The notes: generated by a model from the sequence alone, not told the origin. Shown: positions 1 through 6,861, counted from the first letter of the stretch. The stretch is 11,516 nt of DNA from CAYTRP01 sp964625145 (GCA_964625145.1 CAZVAQ010000109.1:1-11516); one strand, 5' to 3'. Made by a program: numbers and translations.

Positions 1-1003
1 CGCCCGGGCTGATGCGAAAGTCCCTTCCAACGCGCAAGTCCCCGCCAGCCTGCGTGCCCAGCGTAAGCTTGCCACCGACGAGATGCACGTCGCGGGTGAC
101 TTCAAGAGAGAATTCAGAAGTTCCCAGCCTGAAATCTCCCGCAACAACAATCAGGTCACGGAGTCTCGTAGTTACCGCTATTGGTTCTCTCTCCAGGAAA
201 TTGTTGGCTCGGCCGAATGTCAAGTCTGCGAATCCTCCATAGTGAAGGTTGGGCAGAGTGAAGTAAGCATCGCCAACATCGACGAATGTAAAGCTCGTCT
301 GTGCAAATGGATGCGTGCTGGATCCATCGCGCGTATCGTCCACTGTGAAGTACCATGGATCGCGCTCCCCGGTGAATCGCTGGCCATTGAAACGGACCAT
401 CGGAACGGAAGCGTAGACGAAGCCGTCTCCGCTGGTGAGGAATCCAAACCAATTAAACGACGCAGGCCGTCCCTGGCCATCCGTGACGTTGTCCCAAGGT
501 ATCGCGATCTCGCGATGGCCCTGCGCCCCGTTCTCGGCGTACGTCAGTGTATTCGCCGTCGGGCCGGTCCACCCGCCGCTGCCATCCGTGCGCCTGAAGT
601 CATGATAACCGGACTTGAAGTATGCAAAGAAGTCCGCGCGAAACGGAAGTGGTGAATAACTCACGCCGTCATAAATGGGCGTGGTCAAACTACCATCGGC
701 GACGGTGCCCCCATTGACGGGCTTGATGGGGTTGGCATCGATGCAGAGCATGGCCCCCTCACCAAGATTGGCAGAGGTTATGCCAACATAGAGTTGGTCT
801 TCGTCCCATGTCATGTACCACCCTGGGCCACTATCCGTTGTTCCATGATTCTCCCCCGGCACATTGCTTCCGTACTCACCTGCCGGATTGTTGGGTATGC
901 CGTTGATCGTTGGCGTGTTGAACTGGGCCGATGCGGGGACGGCCGTGACGAGCAACCAACAGCTAGCGCCCAGCAAGGTCGGGAGCCGTAGAGAGGGAAG
1001 CAT
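1..1003 (-). CDS. Secreted protein with sugar-binding-like beta domain (3' end outside window)
   Basis: Reading leftward from the ATG at 1003, the frame stays open for 334 codons to the window edge, so only the N-terminal part is here. A GGAGG (1011-1015) lies 7 nt before the ATG. Residues 1-26 are a signal peptide: basic start, hydrophobic core, then ASA before Gln27. Residues 30-245 resemble an N-terminal domain I recall from large secreted Bacteroidetes-type proteins, with the blocks WYMTWDEDQLYVGIT (62-76), PFRADFFAYFKSGY (120-133) and REIAIPWDNVT (164-174); the fold looks like a CBM9/DOMON-type carbohydrate-binding beta sandwich. From about 275 the chain turns into short glycine-rich strands (GGKLTLG 310-316, GGDLRVG 320-326), like the beta-helical repeats of surface proteins. 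It is probably an extracellular or surface-attached protein. The family resemblance is from memory; the frame, signal peptide and ribosome site are plain in the sequence. Confidence 0.85.
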   Translation of the reverse strand, partial: MLPSLRLPTLLGASCWLLVTAVPASAQFNTPTINGIPNNPAGEYGSNVPGENHGTTDSGPGWYMTWDEDQLYVGITSANLGEGAMLCIDANPIKPVNGGTVADGSLTTPIYDGVSYSPLPFRADFFAYFKSGYHDFRRTDGSGGWTGPTANTLTYAENGAQGHREIAIPWDNVTDGQGRPASFNWFGFLTSGDGFVYASVPMVRFNGQRFTGERDPWYFTVDDTRDGSSTHPFAQTSFTFVDVGDAYFTLPNLHYGGFADLTFGRANNFLEREPIAVTTRLRDLIVVAGDFRLGTSEFSLEVTRDVHLVGGKLTLGTQAGGDLRVGRDFRISPG

Positions 1004-1093
1004 GAGAGCGCCTCCGACGCAAAAGTGTCCCGCATCCAATGGGCGGCACCTGACCGTCCCGATAATGATGGCGAGATCCAAGGGGTGGTCACT

Positions 1094-1099
1094 ATTATG
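1094..1099 (-). promoter_or_regulatory. Possible -10 element for the secreted protein gene
   Basis: On the minus strand this reads CATAAT, five of six matches to TATAAT, about 90 nt before the start codon at 1003 and within an AT-rich patch in otherwise GC-rich DNA. No convincing -35 box sits 16-18 nt upstream; a TTGACG occurs but is too far away. This is a weak candidate only. Confidence 0.25.
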
Positions 1100-1141
1100 T
1101 AACCCAGTGCTGACAGCGGGTCACGTCGTCAAACGCAATCT

Positions 1142-1369
1142 TCAGCTCGCGTTGCTCGCCGAGGCCTCGTTGAAGATTTCTCCGATCACGTCCTCCAGAG
1201 CGAGCACCTCGCGCACGCCTCGATCCTGCGGTGGCGTGAGTGGCGCCAGTGGCGCCACTTTTTGGGGCTCCTTTTCAGGAGTGGCGGGGGTTTCTTGGAG
1301 GTGGTCTAGGAAGATTTCTGTTTTTCGGGTTCTCCTTTTGCCCCGAAGCGGAATCGAAGGTCTGAGTCG
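1142..1369 (-). pseudogene. Possible coding remnant, C-terminal piece of an unknown protein
   Basis: One minus-strand frame is open from just after a TGA (1370-1372) to a TGA at 1142-1144. It has no ATG, and the first GTG is deep inside. It reads as a lysine/arginine-rich start, a short helix (KTEIFLDHLQETP), a proline-rich stretch with a PLAPL repeat, and an acidic helical tail (VREVLALEDVIGEIFNEA). The tail codons mostly end in G or C, as in real genes here. The tail is faintly like the LEDV-EEI motif of CBS-domain transporters, but I do not claim that identity. It reads divergently from the Fic relic, so this may be one half of a broken locus. It could also be chance open frame. Confidence 0.25.
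1239..1263 (+). terminator. Perfect 9-bp hairpin followed by T5
   Basis: AGTGGCGCC (1239-1247) and GGCGCCACT (1251-1259) pair perfectly around a 3-nt loop, and TTTTT follows (1259-1263). This is the shape of a Rho-independent terminator on the plus strand, yet no plus-strand gene lies upstream. Two alternatives remain: it could end a transcript of a lost gene, or it could be a by-product of the tandem PLAPL codons of the opposite-strand remnant. Confidence 0.4.
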
Positions 1370-1384
1370 TCACCGCTTCGGGGC
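1340..1384. repeat. 12-bp perfect inverted repeat at the edge of the Fic relic
   Basis: GCCCCGAAGCGG (1340-1351) is the exact reverse complement of CCGCTTCGGGGC (1373-1384), with 21 nt between. The right arm ends 3 nt before the GTG at 1388 where the recognisable Fic sequence begins; the left arm lies in the opposite-strand remnant. It may mark a rearrangement junction, or be a cis-acting hairpin. No target-site duplication or transposase is visible. Confidence 0.6.
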
Positions 1385-1387
1385 GCA

Positions 1388-1600
1388 GTGAAGCACCGCC
1401 TCCCGGCCTTGGTTGAAGAACTCTTCATCAACCCCCACATGGACGTCGCCCGCGCTGCGAAGAGCCTCGGTGTCAGCATGCCCACCGCCACGCGGGACAT
1501 CAAGGTGTTGGAGGAAATGGGAATCCTGAAGGAGATCTCCGGCAAGGACTGGGGACGCCTTTGGGTGGCGGAATCGATTCTCATTGCGGTGCGAGGGTGA
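1388..1600 (+). pseudogene. Fic-family protein, C-terminal winged-helix fragment only
   Basis: The 70-residue product matches the DNA-binding tail found at the end of many Fic/DOC AMP-transferase-family proteins: LPALVEELFINP, then VARAAKSLGVSMPTATRDI (helix-turn-helix), LEEMGILKEISG, and a final WVAESIL. In intact genes this follows a Fic domain of about 250-300 residues with an HPFxxGNGR motif; none of that is present. The frame is open only back to a TAG at 1307-1309, and the extra upstream codons do not look like Fic. The GTG at 1388 has no good ribosome site. I read it as a 5'-truncated relic. It could still be expressed as a lone small DNA-binding protein, but that is less likely. The codons after 1600 show no continuation. 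Confidence 0.65.
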
Positions 1601-1654
1601 GGATCTGGCGGTTGTTGCCTCCAACTCTCATCGCCCCGCCCTTGCCCGCCTCGA

Positions 1655-1672
1655 CCGGGAATCTGTTCCCGG
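1655..1672 (-). terminator. 7-bp hairpin downstream of the phosphodiester glycosidase gene
   Basis: CCGGGAA (1655-1661) pairs with TTCCCGG (1666-1672) around a 4-nt loop, about 67 nt past the minus-strand stop at 1740. No T-tract follows on either strand, so if it ends transcription it is not a classical intrinsic terminator. The rest of 1601-1739 holds no gene I can support. Confidence 0.3.
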
Positions 1673-1739
1673 ACTCGCGGACGAGGGCGTTTGTGTTCCA
1701 CGTCACAAGTGGTGGTCGGGCTCCAATGCCACGCCGGGA

Positions 1740-4118
1740 TCATGGCTCCGGCAGATACAGCCCCGTCAAACCGTCGATGCCGATCTTGCCGTCTTGTTTG
1801 CGGCTTTCGTTGGGTTGGACGATGTAGATTTCGTTGAAGCGGTAGGGCGCGCGCGGGGGATTGCCGGTTGGGGCGGCTCGATGGATCGATGCTTTCAGGA
1901 ACCGCCACTCGCCGCGAAAGTCGATCCCCGTCTGTTCCTCGTTGAAGTCCAGCGTGATGTTGCGGCCGGTCGCATCGGTGATGGAGGCACGCAGCCATTG
2001 GCCATTGCCGTCGCCGCGAATCCACACGCCAAAGCCGAGCGGGTTGCCCTGGATGGGCAGATTCAGCGGCAGCGCGATCTTTGACACGCCACCGGGCGCC
2101 ATGCCGTAGCTCCAATCCCAGGAGCCGTATCCTTCCCTGAAGTCCGTGGTGTTGAGCACCAACCCGGATGCGTCGGCGTTGGCGCGCGTCAGTGACATCC
2201 ATTGGGAAACATCACCCGGAGGCAGAGCGTCGAATGTGTAGAGCGTCTTCTCGCTGTGTTCATCCACCGCAACCGGCACGCGAATGACGCGAGTGCCGTA
2301 GGTGATTTCGATCACGCCGGAACCAGGGGCGTGGGCGGTGAGCAGGCCCGTCGATTCCGACCATGTGATGTAGGGGGGCGCCTGCACATCGAACATTCCG
2401 ATGCTGGTGGGGAAGATGCGTCCGTCCGGTGCATAGGCGGTCACCTCGAAGGGGAGGGACTCGTCGACGGACATCAGCAATGAGTCAGGCCGTGCAACAA
2501 GGCGGTCCACGGCGCTGACTTCCACGCGCGACCAGGTGCGCGACAGTTCCTGCTGCTGGTAGCGTCGCCTGCCGTCCTCGCTTTCGCCGAGGACCCGCTT
2601 CATCAGGCGCGCCTGCACGTTGAGGGTGGTGCCGGGGAGTTCGCGCCCCAGCAGGACGATTCCTTCCTCCGTCACCACACCGCCGCCGGGCAGGGGTTCT
2701 TCCTGGGTCCAGTCGACCTGCACCCCAACGGCGGTCAGGGGGTCGATGGGTTCGAGGGCTTCGTCGAACAGGCGTGCTTCGAGGCCGACCCGTCCGCCGG
2801 GAGGAACAAGCGACTTGCTCGGCTTGATGGCGAGAAACTGCGGCTCACCCACGGGAGCCGTCCGTCGGATCACCAACGCGTTTGAGACCGCACGCGGGCC
2901 GCCGGCGTCGCTGGGGAAGTTCACGATTTCGTCCCGCACGGCCAGCGTCGACGAGCCACCGCCGTCCAGGTTCATGGCGACCACGCAACCTTGCTCCTTC
3001 ATCCATTCACCCAGATCGGGAAGGTTGATTCCGATCGAGAGACCCGCCTGTCGCCCGTCCACCACGCCGAGGACGAGCGTCTTGCCGTCCTCCTTGAGGC
3101 CGATGGCCGAGCGGGGATGGCGCGCGGTGACGAAGTCCATGCCGACGGCTTCGCGCTCGGGCGCAGTTGCGGCGACCACTTCGCCGTCCTGCACCAGCAT
3201 TGGGCCGCCACCGGTGACGCCGATTATCTTGCCCGGCAGTTGGGCCAGCTTTGCCGAGAGCACCACATCACGCCCGGGCTCCATCCATGCGGGGGCATCA
3301 CCTTTCAAGTGGATGACGATGCGGCGTTCATCCAGCGGGATCTCTCCCTCCTCGCCGATGGACTGCACGCGCGCAGGGGCTGGATCGTTGGGGAGCCACT
3401 CCCCGCCGGGGAGTGTCAGCACCGCCGCCTGATAGCCTTCGCGCGGCGCGGGGGCGTTCTCGCCCACGGGCCAGGTGAAGGCCATGGCTTCGAAATCCTC
3501 GCCCGGCACCAGATTGATGGAGCGCAGGGGGAGGCTTTCGCTCCCGTCCGCGTTCGTCAGTTCGGCAGTCCAGTCGGGAATGCCGATGAAGAGGTTTTCG
3601 TGCTCGTCAAAGGCGAAGACCGCGCGCGGCTTCCCCGGAGCGCCCACTCCCCACGGCCCGCGCCAGATGGTTCCTTCGTCCACAAACAAGCCGACCGGCA
3701 CCGACCGGTCGCCCCAGAAGTCGGCGTTGATGAGCACGATGGGGCGCGCCATGGGATCGGCCAACCGGCGGGCCATGCGGTCGAGCGTCTCGCGCCCGTA
3801 GAGATCGTCCCGCCCCTTCTCCGCCTCCATGATCAGGTCATCGCGGCCGAGATCGACCTCCACGCTGTTGTAGGTCATCGGGCCCTTGCTGCGGGATTCG
3901 AACAGGTGCCTGACGCCCGGCACGACGCGTCGCTCGACCTTGAAGTCCTGGCCGGGGACAAAGCCCTCCTCGGCGATGTAGCCCTTGAAGTCACCGTGCG
4001 CATGGATGGCGACCGGGTCGGGGGTGATTTCGATCAGGGCCATGGTCCTGGGCGCGGCAGCCAACGCCAACACGCCAATCAGGACGAATGAAGCACAGCG
4101 AACCGGGAAGGTCTTCAT
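1740..4118 (-). CDS. Exported phosphodiester glycosidase (NAGPA-type) with C-terminal beta domains, 792 aa
   Basis: The start is the ATG at 4118: GGAGGA lies 11 nt upstream and a signal peptide follows (residues 1-27, core SFVLIGVLALAAA). The frame stays open further upstream only because it enters the Ns. The catalytic domain is of the type in human NAGPA ('uncovering enzyme') and many bacterial exported proteins. Its motifs are INADFWGD (130-137), GVTGGGPMLV (300-309), ARHPRSAIG (332-340), VVDGRQ (352-357), MNLDGGGSSTL (382-392) and RAVSNALVI (409-417). About 130 residues separate the INADF block from the GGGPMLV block, so the domain carries a long insertion. Residues 425-620 look like one or two Ig-like beta domains. 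Residues 625-792 look like a jelly-roll carbohydrate-binding module, ending in IGIDGLTGLYL. It likely acts outside the cytoplasm on phosphodiester-linked sugars such as capped glycans or teichoic-type polymers; the substrate is not known. The domain call is firm, the accessory-domain names are inference. Confidence 0.93.
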   Translation of the reverse strand: MKTFPVRCASFVLIGVLALAAAPRTMALIEITPDPVAIHAHGDFKGYIAEEGFVPGQDFKVERRVVPGVRHLFESRSKGPMTYNSVEVDLGRDDLIMEAEKGRDDLYGRETLDRMARRLADPMARPIVLINADFWGDRSVPVGLFVDEGTIWRGPWGVGAPGKPRAVFAFDEHENLFIGIPDWTAELTNADGSESLPLRSINLVPGEDFEAMAFTWPVGENAPAPREGYQAAVLTLPGGEWLPNDPAPARVQSIGEEGEIPLDERRIVIHLKGDAPAWMEPGRDVVLSAKLAQLPGKIIGVTGGGPMLVQDGEVVAATAPEREAVGMDFVTARHPRSAIGLKEDGKTLVLGVVDGRQAGLSIGINLPDLGEWMKEQGCVVAMNLDGGGSSTLAVRDEIVNFPSDAGGPRAVSNALVIRRTAPVGEPQFLAIKPSKSLVPPGGRVGLEARLFDEALEPIDPLTAVGVQVDWTQEEPLPGGGVVTEEGIVLLGRELPGTTLNVQARLMKRVLGESEDGRRRYQQQELSRTWSRVEVSAVDRLVARPDSLLMSVDESLPFEVTAYAPDGRIFPTSIGMFDVQAPPYITWSESTGLLTAHAPGSGVIEITYGTRVIRVPVAVDEHSEKTLYTFDALPPGDVSQWMSLTRANADASGLVLNTTDFREGYGSWDWSYGMAPGGVSKIALPLNLPIQGNPLGFGVWIRGDGNGQWLRASITDATGRNITLDFNEEQTGIDFRGEWRFLKASIHRAAPTGNPPRAPYRFNEIYIVQPNESRKQDGKIGIDGLTGLYLPEP

Positions 4119-4201
4119 GTGTGTCGTTTCTCCTCCATCGCATTTGGAGCCGAAAGCATGCACCACTGCCATCGGCGAGCACAAGGAAGAGGTGGAAGGG
4201 A

Positions 4202-4226
4202 AAGGATAAAGGATGAAGGCTGAAGG
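4202..4226. repeat. Heptamer tandem repeat, left of gap
   Basis: AAGG recurs every 7 bp (4202, 4209, 4216, 4223), giving units AAGGATA, AAGGATG, AAGGCTG and a partial unit that runs into the Ns. It is the same degenerate heptamer as on the right of the gap. Confidence 0.75.
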
Positions 4227-4326
4227 NNNNNNNNNNNNNNNNNNNNNNNNNNNNNNNNNNNNNNNNNNNNNNNNNNNNNNNNNNNNNNNNNNNNNNNNNN
4301 NNNNNNNNNNNNNNNNNNNNNNNNNN
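4227..4326. other. Assembly gap (100 N)
   Basis: Exactly 100 Ns, the conventional filler for a scaffold join of unknown size. Tandem repeats on both edges are the likely reason the assembly broke, so the real distance may be quite different and genes could be missing. Confidence 0.98.
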
Positions 4327-4374
4327 GTGCCAGTCAAAAGAGGTCACCCAGGTGCCAGTCAATCGAGGTCACCT
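4327..4374. repeat. 25-bp direct repeat, two copies at the right gap edge
   Basis: GTGCCAGTCAA starts at 4327 and again at 4352, each followed after two variable bases by GAGGTCACC. The unit is therefore 25 bp and at least two copies long. The first copy abuts the Ns, so the array may continue into the gap. Each unit has GGTG and CACC at its ends, a short dyad. Confidence 0.75.
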
Positions 4375-4375
4375 G

Positions 4376-4407
4376 AAGGATGAAGGAGGAAGGAGGAAGG
4401 ATGAAGA
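4376..4407. repeat. Heptamer tandem repeat, right of gap
   Basis: AAGG recurs at 4376, 4383, 4390 and 4397 (then AAGA at 4404), with units AAGGATG and AAGGAGG. It is the same family as at 4202-4226. A shorter trace in the opposite orientation occurs near 11451-11465. Confidence 0.75.
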
Positions 4408-4440
4408 TGTGGGGGGATGGGGGTGTGATGACTGCAAATG

Positions 4441-4471
4441 GAATCGGCCCCCGGGGTTCGGGGGCCGATTC
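4441..4471. terminator. Strong 12-bp GC-rich hairpin
   Basis: GAATCGGCCCCC (4441-4452) and GGGGGCCGATTC (4460-4471) pair perfectly around a 7-nt loop. No T-tract follows in either direction. The stem is strong enough to act as a factor-assisted terminator or an RNA-stabilising element; its role cannot be told from sequence alone. Confidence 0.45.
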
Positions 4472-4520
4472 AGCAGGGTGGGCACCAAGCAGGGAATGTT
4501 GGTGGGATGTTGTTAGGAGG

Positions 4521-4551
4521 GAAAAAAGACGGAAGGAAGTTGTCCTTTTTC
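4521..4551 (-). terminator. A/T-rich hairpin with U-rich 3' arm, weak candidate
   Basis: GAAAAAAGAC (4521-4530) and GTCCTTTTTC (4542-4551) are inverted copies with one mismatch, separated by 11 nt. In minus-strand RNA the mismatch becomes a G-U pair and the 3' arm carries six Us, so it favours minus-strand transcripts. The U run is inside the stem rather than after it. Confidence 0.25.
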
Positions 4552-4913
4552 AGGAGCGAAGGTGTTTATCGGAGGGAAAGTCCGGACAGTGAGGTCCGGA
4601 GAATCGCCTGATCTTGGCCGTTCGCCCACCATGCCTGAGCTAATGTCTCGTCGTGGCAGTTCCTACTGGGTCCTCCTTTCGCTTTCCGATCCTTGATGCT
4701 GGATGGTGTGGCCTTTCGCGGGCGGGGGTGTTGTTGCCCCGGGTCCTTGGTGGTTCCACTCTCCAACGTTTCCTACGCCCAAAATGATAGAGAATCCCGT
4801 GCCAATGGCTTTGCCGGTCCGGTCCAAGGGCCCCCGAATCCCGCGAAATTCCCCATCCCGGAGAGCCGGCCAAGGCGCGCTCCAAGCGGTTTGCCGCTGA
4901 TCTCAAAGGATTT

Positions 4914-4978
4914 ATAAAAAACCGCCGGGAGTTCCAAAGGCGACTGGACCGGTCCGCTTTTCTTCGCCCGAGCGGCGG
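4914..4978 (-). terminator. Probable terminator of the ABC exporter operon
   Basis: It begins 24 nt past the exporter stop codon. Minus-strand RNA can pair CCGCCG (4978-4973) with CGGCGG (4927-4922), enclosing GGCGA/TCGCC and the palindrome GGACCGGTCC (4946-4955). A T6 tract then follows directly (4921-4916) and leads into ATAAA. The outer loop is long for a classical intrinsic terminator, but the position and T-tract fit. Confidence 0.5.
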
Positions 4979-5002
4979 CCCCGATTGCGCGGATTTGCGC
5001 AT

Positions 5003-6796
5003 TTAGGCCGTTGCTTGTTCGCGATACTGCAACTCAAAGAGTCTCCGGTAGAGCCCGTCGCGTTGCAGCAACTCCCGGTGGGTGCCCTGCTCCATCAGCT
5101 CCCCATGCCGCAGGACCAGGATATTGTCCGCCCGCTGGATGGTGGACAGGCGGTGGGCGATGACCACGGACGTGCGCCCGGCGGTCAGCCGAAGCAGCGC
5201 GTCCTGGATGAGTTTCTCGGTCTCGGTGTCGATGTTGGACGTGGCTTCGTCGAGAATGAGGATCTCGGGATCAAAGGCCAGTGCGCGGGCAAAGGCCAGC
5301 AATTGGCGCTGCCCCACGCTGAGCGTCGCGCCGCGCTCCATGACGCGGGCGTCGTAACCCTCCGGCAAGCGATCGATGAAGGAGTCCGCGTGCACGGCCT
5401 GTGCGACGCGACGGATTGTCGCGTCGTCGATCGCCGTGTTGCCCAGACGGATGTTCTCCGCCACGGTTCCGCGGAAGAGGAAGACGTCCTGCAGCACGAT
5501 GGCGATGCGGCGGCGCAGTTCCGCCTGACGCATTTGACGAATGTCCACTCCGTCCACCAGGATCCGCCCGCGTTGCACGTCGTAGAAGCGGCAAAGCAGC
5601 GACATGAGCGTGGTCTTGCCCGACCCCGTTGGGCCCACAATGGCCACGGTCTGCCCGGGTTCGATGCGGAATGACACACCCTTGAGGATCCAGTCCTCGT
5701 CGTTGTAGGCAAACCACACATCCTCGAACTCGATGGAGCCCTTGAAGGCGGTCAGCTCCGTGGGCTCGGCCGGGTCCGCAATATCAGGAACGGAGTCCAT
5801 CAACTTGAAGACACGCTCGCCAGCGGCCATGGCGGATTGCAGCAGGTTGTATTTCTCCGAAAGGTCGCGCACGGGTGCGAAGAAGCGCTCCAGCAGCGTG
5901 ACGAAGAGGAACAGCTCGCCGACGGTGACGTGGCCGGCCAGGAACTGGTGTCCGCCCTGCCAGATTATCAGCGCGATTCCCAGAGCGGAGATGATTTCAA
6001 TCACCGGGAAGTAGACGGCGTAGGCGAACAGCGTGCGGTTGTGGGCGTCGCGGTGCAGGTCGTTCAGCTCCTCGAACTGGTCGAACTGGCGCGCCTGGCG
6101 GGTGTTGGCCTGCACGACCTTCATGCCGGAGACATTTTCCTGAACATGTGTGTTCAGGCGCGACAGACGCAGGCGCGTCAGCCGGTACCCCACGCGGATC
6201 CGCCCGCGGAACCACCAGGACAGCAGCAACACCAACGGCACGACCGCCAACGTCCACAGCGCCAGCACCGGGTTGAACCAGAACAGGATGGCGAAGACGC
6301 CGAAGAGCATGAAGAGCTGCTGGAAGATGCCGATGACGCCTTGCGAGAAGAGTTCGTTGAGCACGTTGATGTCGCTGGTGATGCGCGTGACGAGCCAACC
6401 GACGGCCTTCTTGTCAAAGAAGGAGGCGGATTGCTTCTGCAGGTGCTCCATGAGGTCCATGCGCAGGTCGCGCATGGATTCCTGGCCGATCTTTGCGATG
6501 AGGTATGTGTTGCAGGCCTCGATGGCGAGCGTGAGCACCATGACCGCGGCCAGAATCCCAAGGACCACCACCAGTCCTCCCATGCGGCCGGGCACCACAT
6601 AGTCGTCGATCACCATCTTCAGCAGGACCGACGGGATCAGGATCAACAGCGACAACAGGATCGATAGTCCTACCCCAAGGGCGATGGCCTTCTTGCGCGG
6701 CGCCAGATACTTCGCCAGCCGCTTGATCTGCGACCAGTCCTGGAAGCTTTCGTGAGCTTCCTCTTCCAATATGTCGTGCTGGCGCTTCTTGGTCAT
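5003..6796 (-). CDS. Heterodimeric ABC exporter, consensus-Walker-B subunit (TM288/MdlB-like), 597 aa
   Basis: This is a full-length half-transporter: an N-terminal exporter-type membrane domain (hydrophobic segments about 38-60, 74-96, 158-198, 258-305), then an ATPase domain. The motifs are Walker A GPTGSGKTT (388-396), Q-loop Gln436, signature LSVGQ (492-496), Walker B ILILDE (512-517, catalytic Glu present) and H-loop His548. The signature departs from LSGGQ, while the partner gene keeps LSGGQ but lacks the Walker B glutamate. That is the division of labour seen in heterodimeric exporters such as TM287/288 and BmrCD. It lies 99 bp downstream of the partner on the same strand, so one transcript is likely. 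The ATG at 6796 has no Shine-Dalgarno; a 9-bp repeat occupies that space. Substrate unknown; this class includes multidrug and lipid exporters. Confidence 0.95.
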   Translation of the reverse strand: MTKKRQHDILEEEAHESFQDWSQIKRLAKYLAPRKKAIALGVGLSILLSLLILIPSVLLKMVIDDYVVPGRMGGLVVVLGILAAVMVLTLAIEACNTYLIAKIGQESMRDLRMDLMEHLQKQSASFFDKKAVGWLVTRITSDINVLNELFSQGVIGIFQQLFMLFGVFAILFWFNPVLALWTLAVVPLVLLLSWWFRGRIRVGYRLTRLRLSRLNTHVQENVSGMKVVQANTRQARQFDQFEELNDLHRDAHNRTLFAYAVYFPVIEIISALGIALIIWQGGHQFLAGHVTVGELFLFVTLLERFFAPVRDLSEKYNLLQSAMAAGERVFKLMDSVPDIADPAEPTELTAFKGSIEFEDVWFAYNDEDWILKGVSFRIEPGQTVAIVGPTGSGKTTLMSLLCRFYDVQRGRILVDGVDIRQMRQAELRRRIAIVLQDVFLFRGTVAENIRLGNTAIDDATIRRVAQAVHADSFIDRLPEGYDARVMERGATLSVGQRQLLAFARALAFDPEILILDEATSNIDTETEKLIQDALLRLTAGRTSVVIAHRLSTIQRADNILVLRHGELMEQGTHRELLQRDGLYRRLFELQYREQATA

Positions 6797-6807
6797 GGTC
6801 AGGTTAG

Positions 6808-6861
6808 GTGAGGAGGGTGGGCAGGGTGGACGCGGTGGACCGGGTGGACTATGTGGACGCG
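6808..6861. repeat. 9-bp tandem repeat between the exporter genes
   Basis: On the plus strand GTGGAC occurs at 6826, 6835, 6844 and 6853, each followed by three variable bases. Two degraded copies precede them: GTGGGC at 6817 and GTGAGG at 6808. That makes six units with an exact 9-bp period (GTCCACNNN on the transcribed strand), ending 11 bp before the downstream gene's ATG. Confidence 0.85.

Larger units (their letters stand above)
4119..5002. other. Gene-poor spacer around the scaffold gap
   Basis: Between two minus-strand genes there are 884 bp (100 of them N) without a gene I can support. Open frames here (for example one at 4640-5002, minus) are arginine/proline-rich, with no family resemblance and no ribosome site. 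Apart from the items listed separately, it holds two small hairpins: TCCGGAC/GTCCGGA at 4581-4600 and AGCGG/CCGCT at 4885-4898. The part nearest 4118 should include the promoter of the glycosidase gene, but I see no good -35/-10 pair. Confidence 0.6.

Noticed and set aside
1306..2202. A 298-codon minus-strand open frame spanning the Fic relic and the glycosidase end
   Set aside because: It is arginine-rich low-complexity translation, out of frame with the glycosidase and antisense to the Fic tail.
2991..4091. A 366-codon plus-strand open frame
   Set aside because: It is antisense to the phosphodiester glycosidase, whose motifs are unmistakable.
4118..4337. Extending the glycosidase start upstream through the gap
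   Set aside because: The extra codons are Ns and repeat sequence; the ATG at 4118 has both a ribosome site and a signal peptide.
4327..4374. Possible CRISPR repeats
   Set aside because: The two 25-bp copies are directly adjacent with no unique spacer between them, and no cas genes are present.
4570..4600. AGGGAAAGTCCGGAC resembles the conserved 5' part of bacterial RNase P RNA
   Set aside because: The rest of the RNase P core, including a conserved AGAG-CA-type 3' part, is not found downstream; the match is a short coincidence within a TCCGGAC hairpin.
4640..5002. A 120-codon minus-strand open frame downstream of the exporter
   Set aside because: It is Arg/Pro/Gly-rich, lacks a ribosome site, contains the probable terminator, and matches nothing I know.
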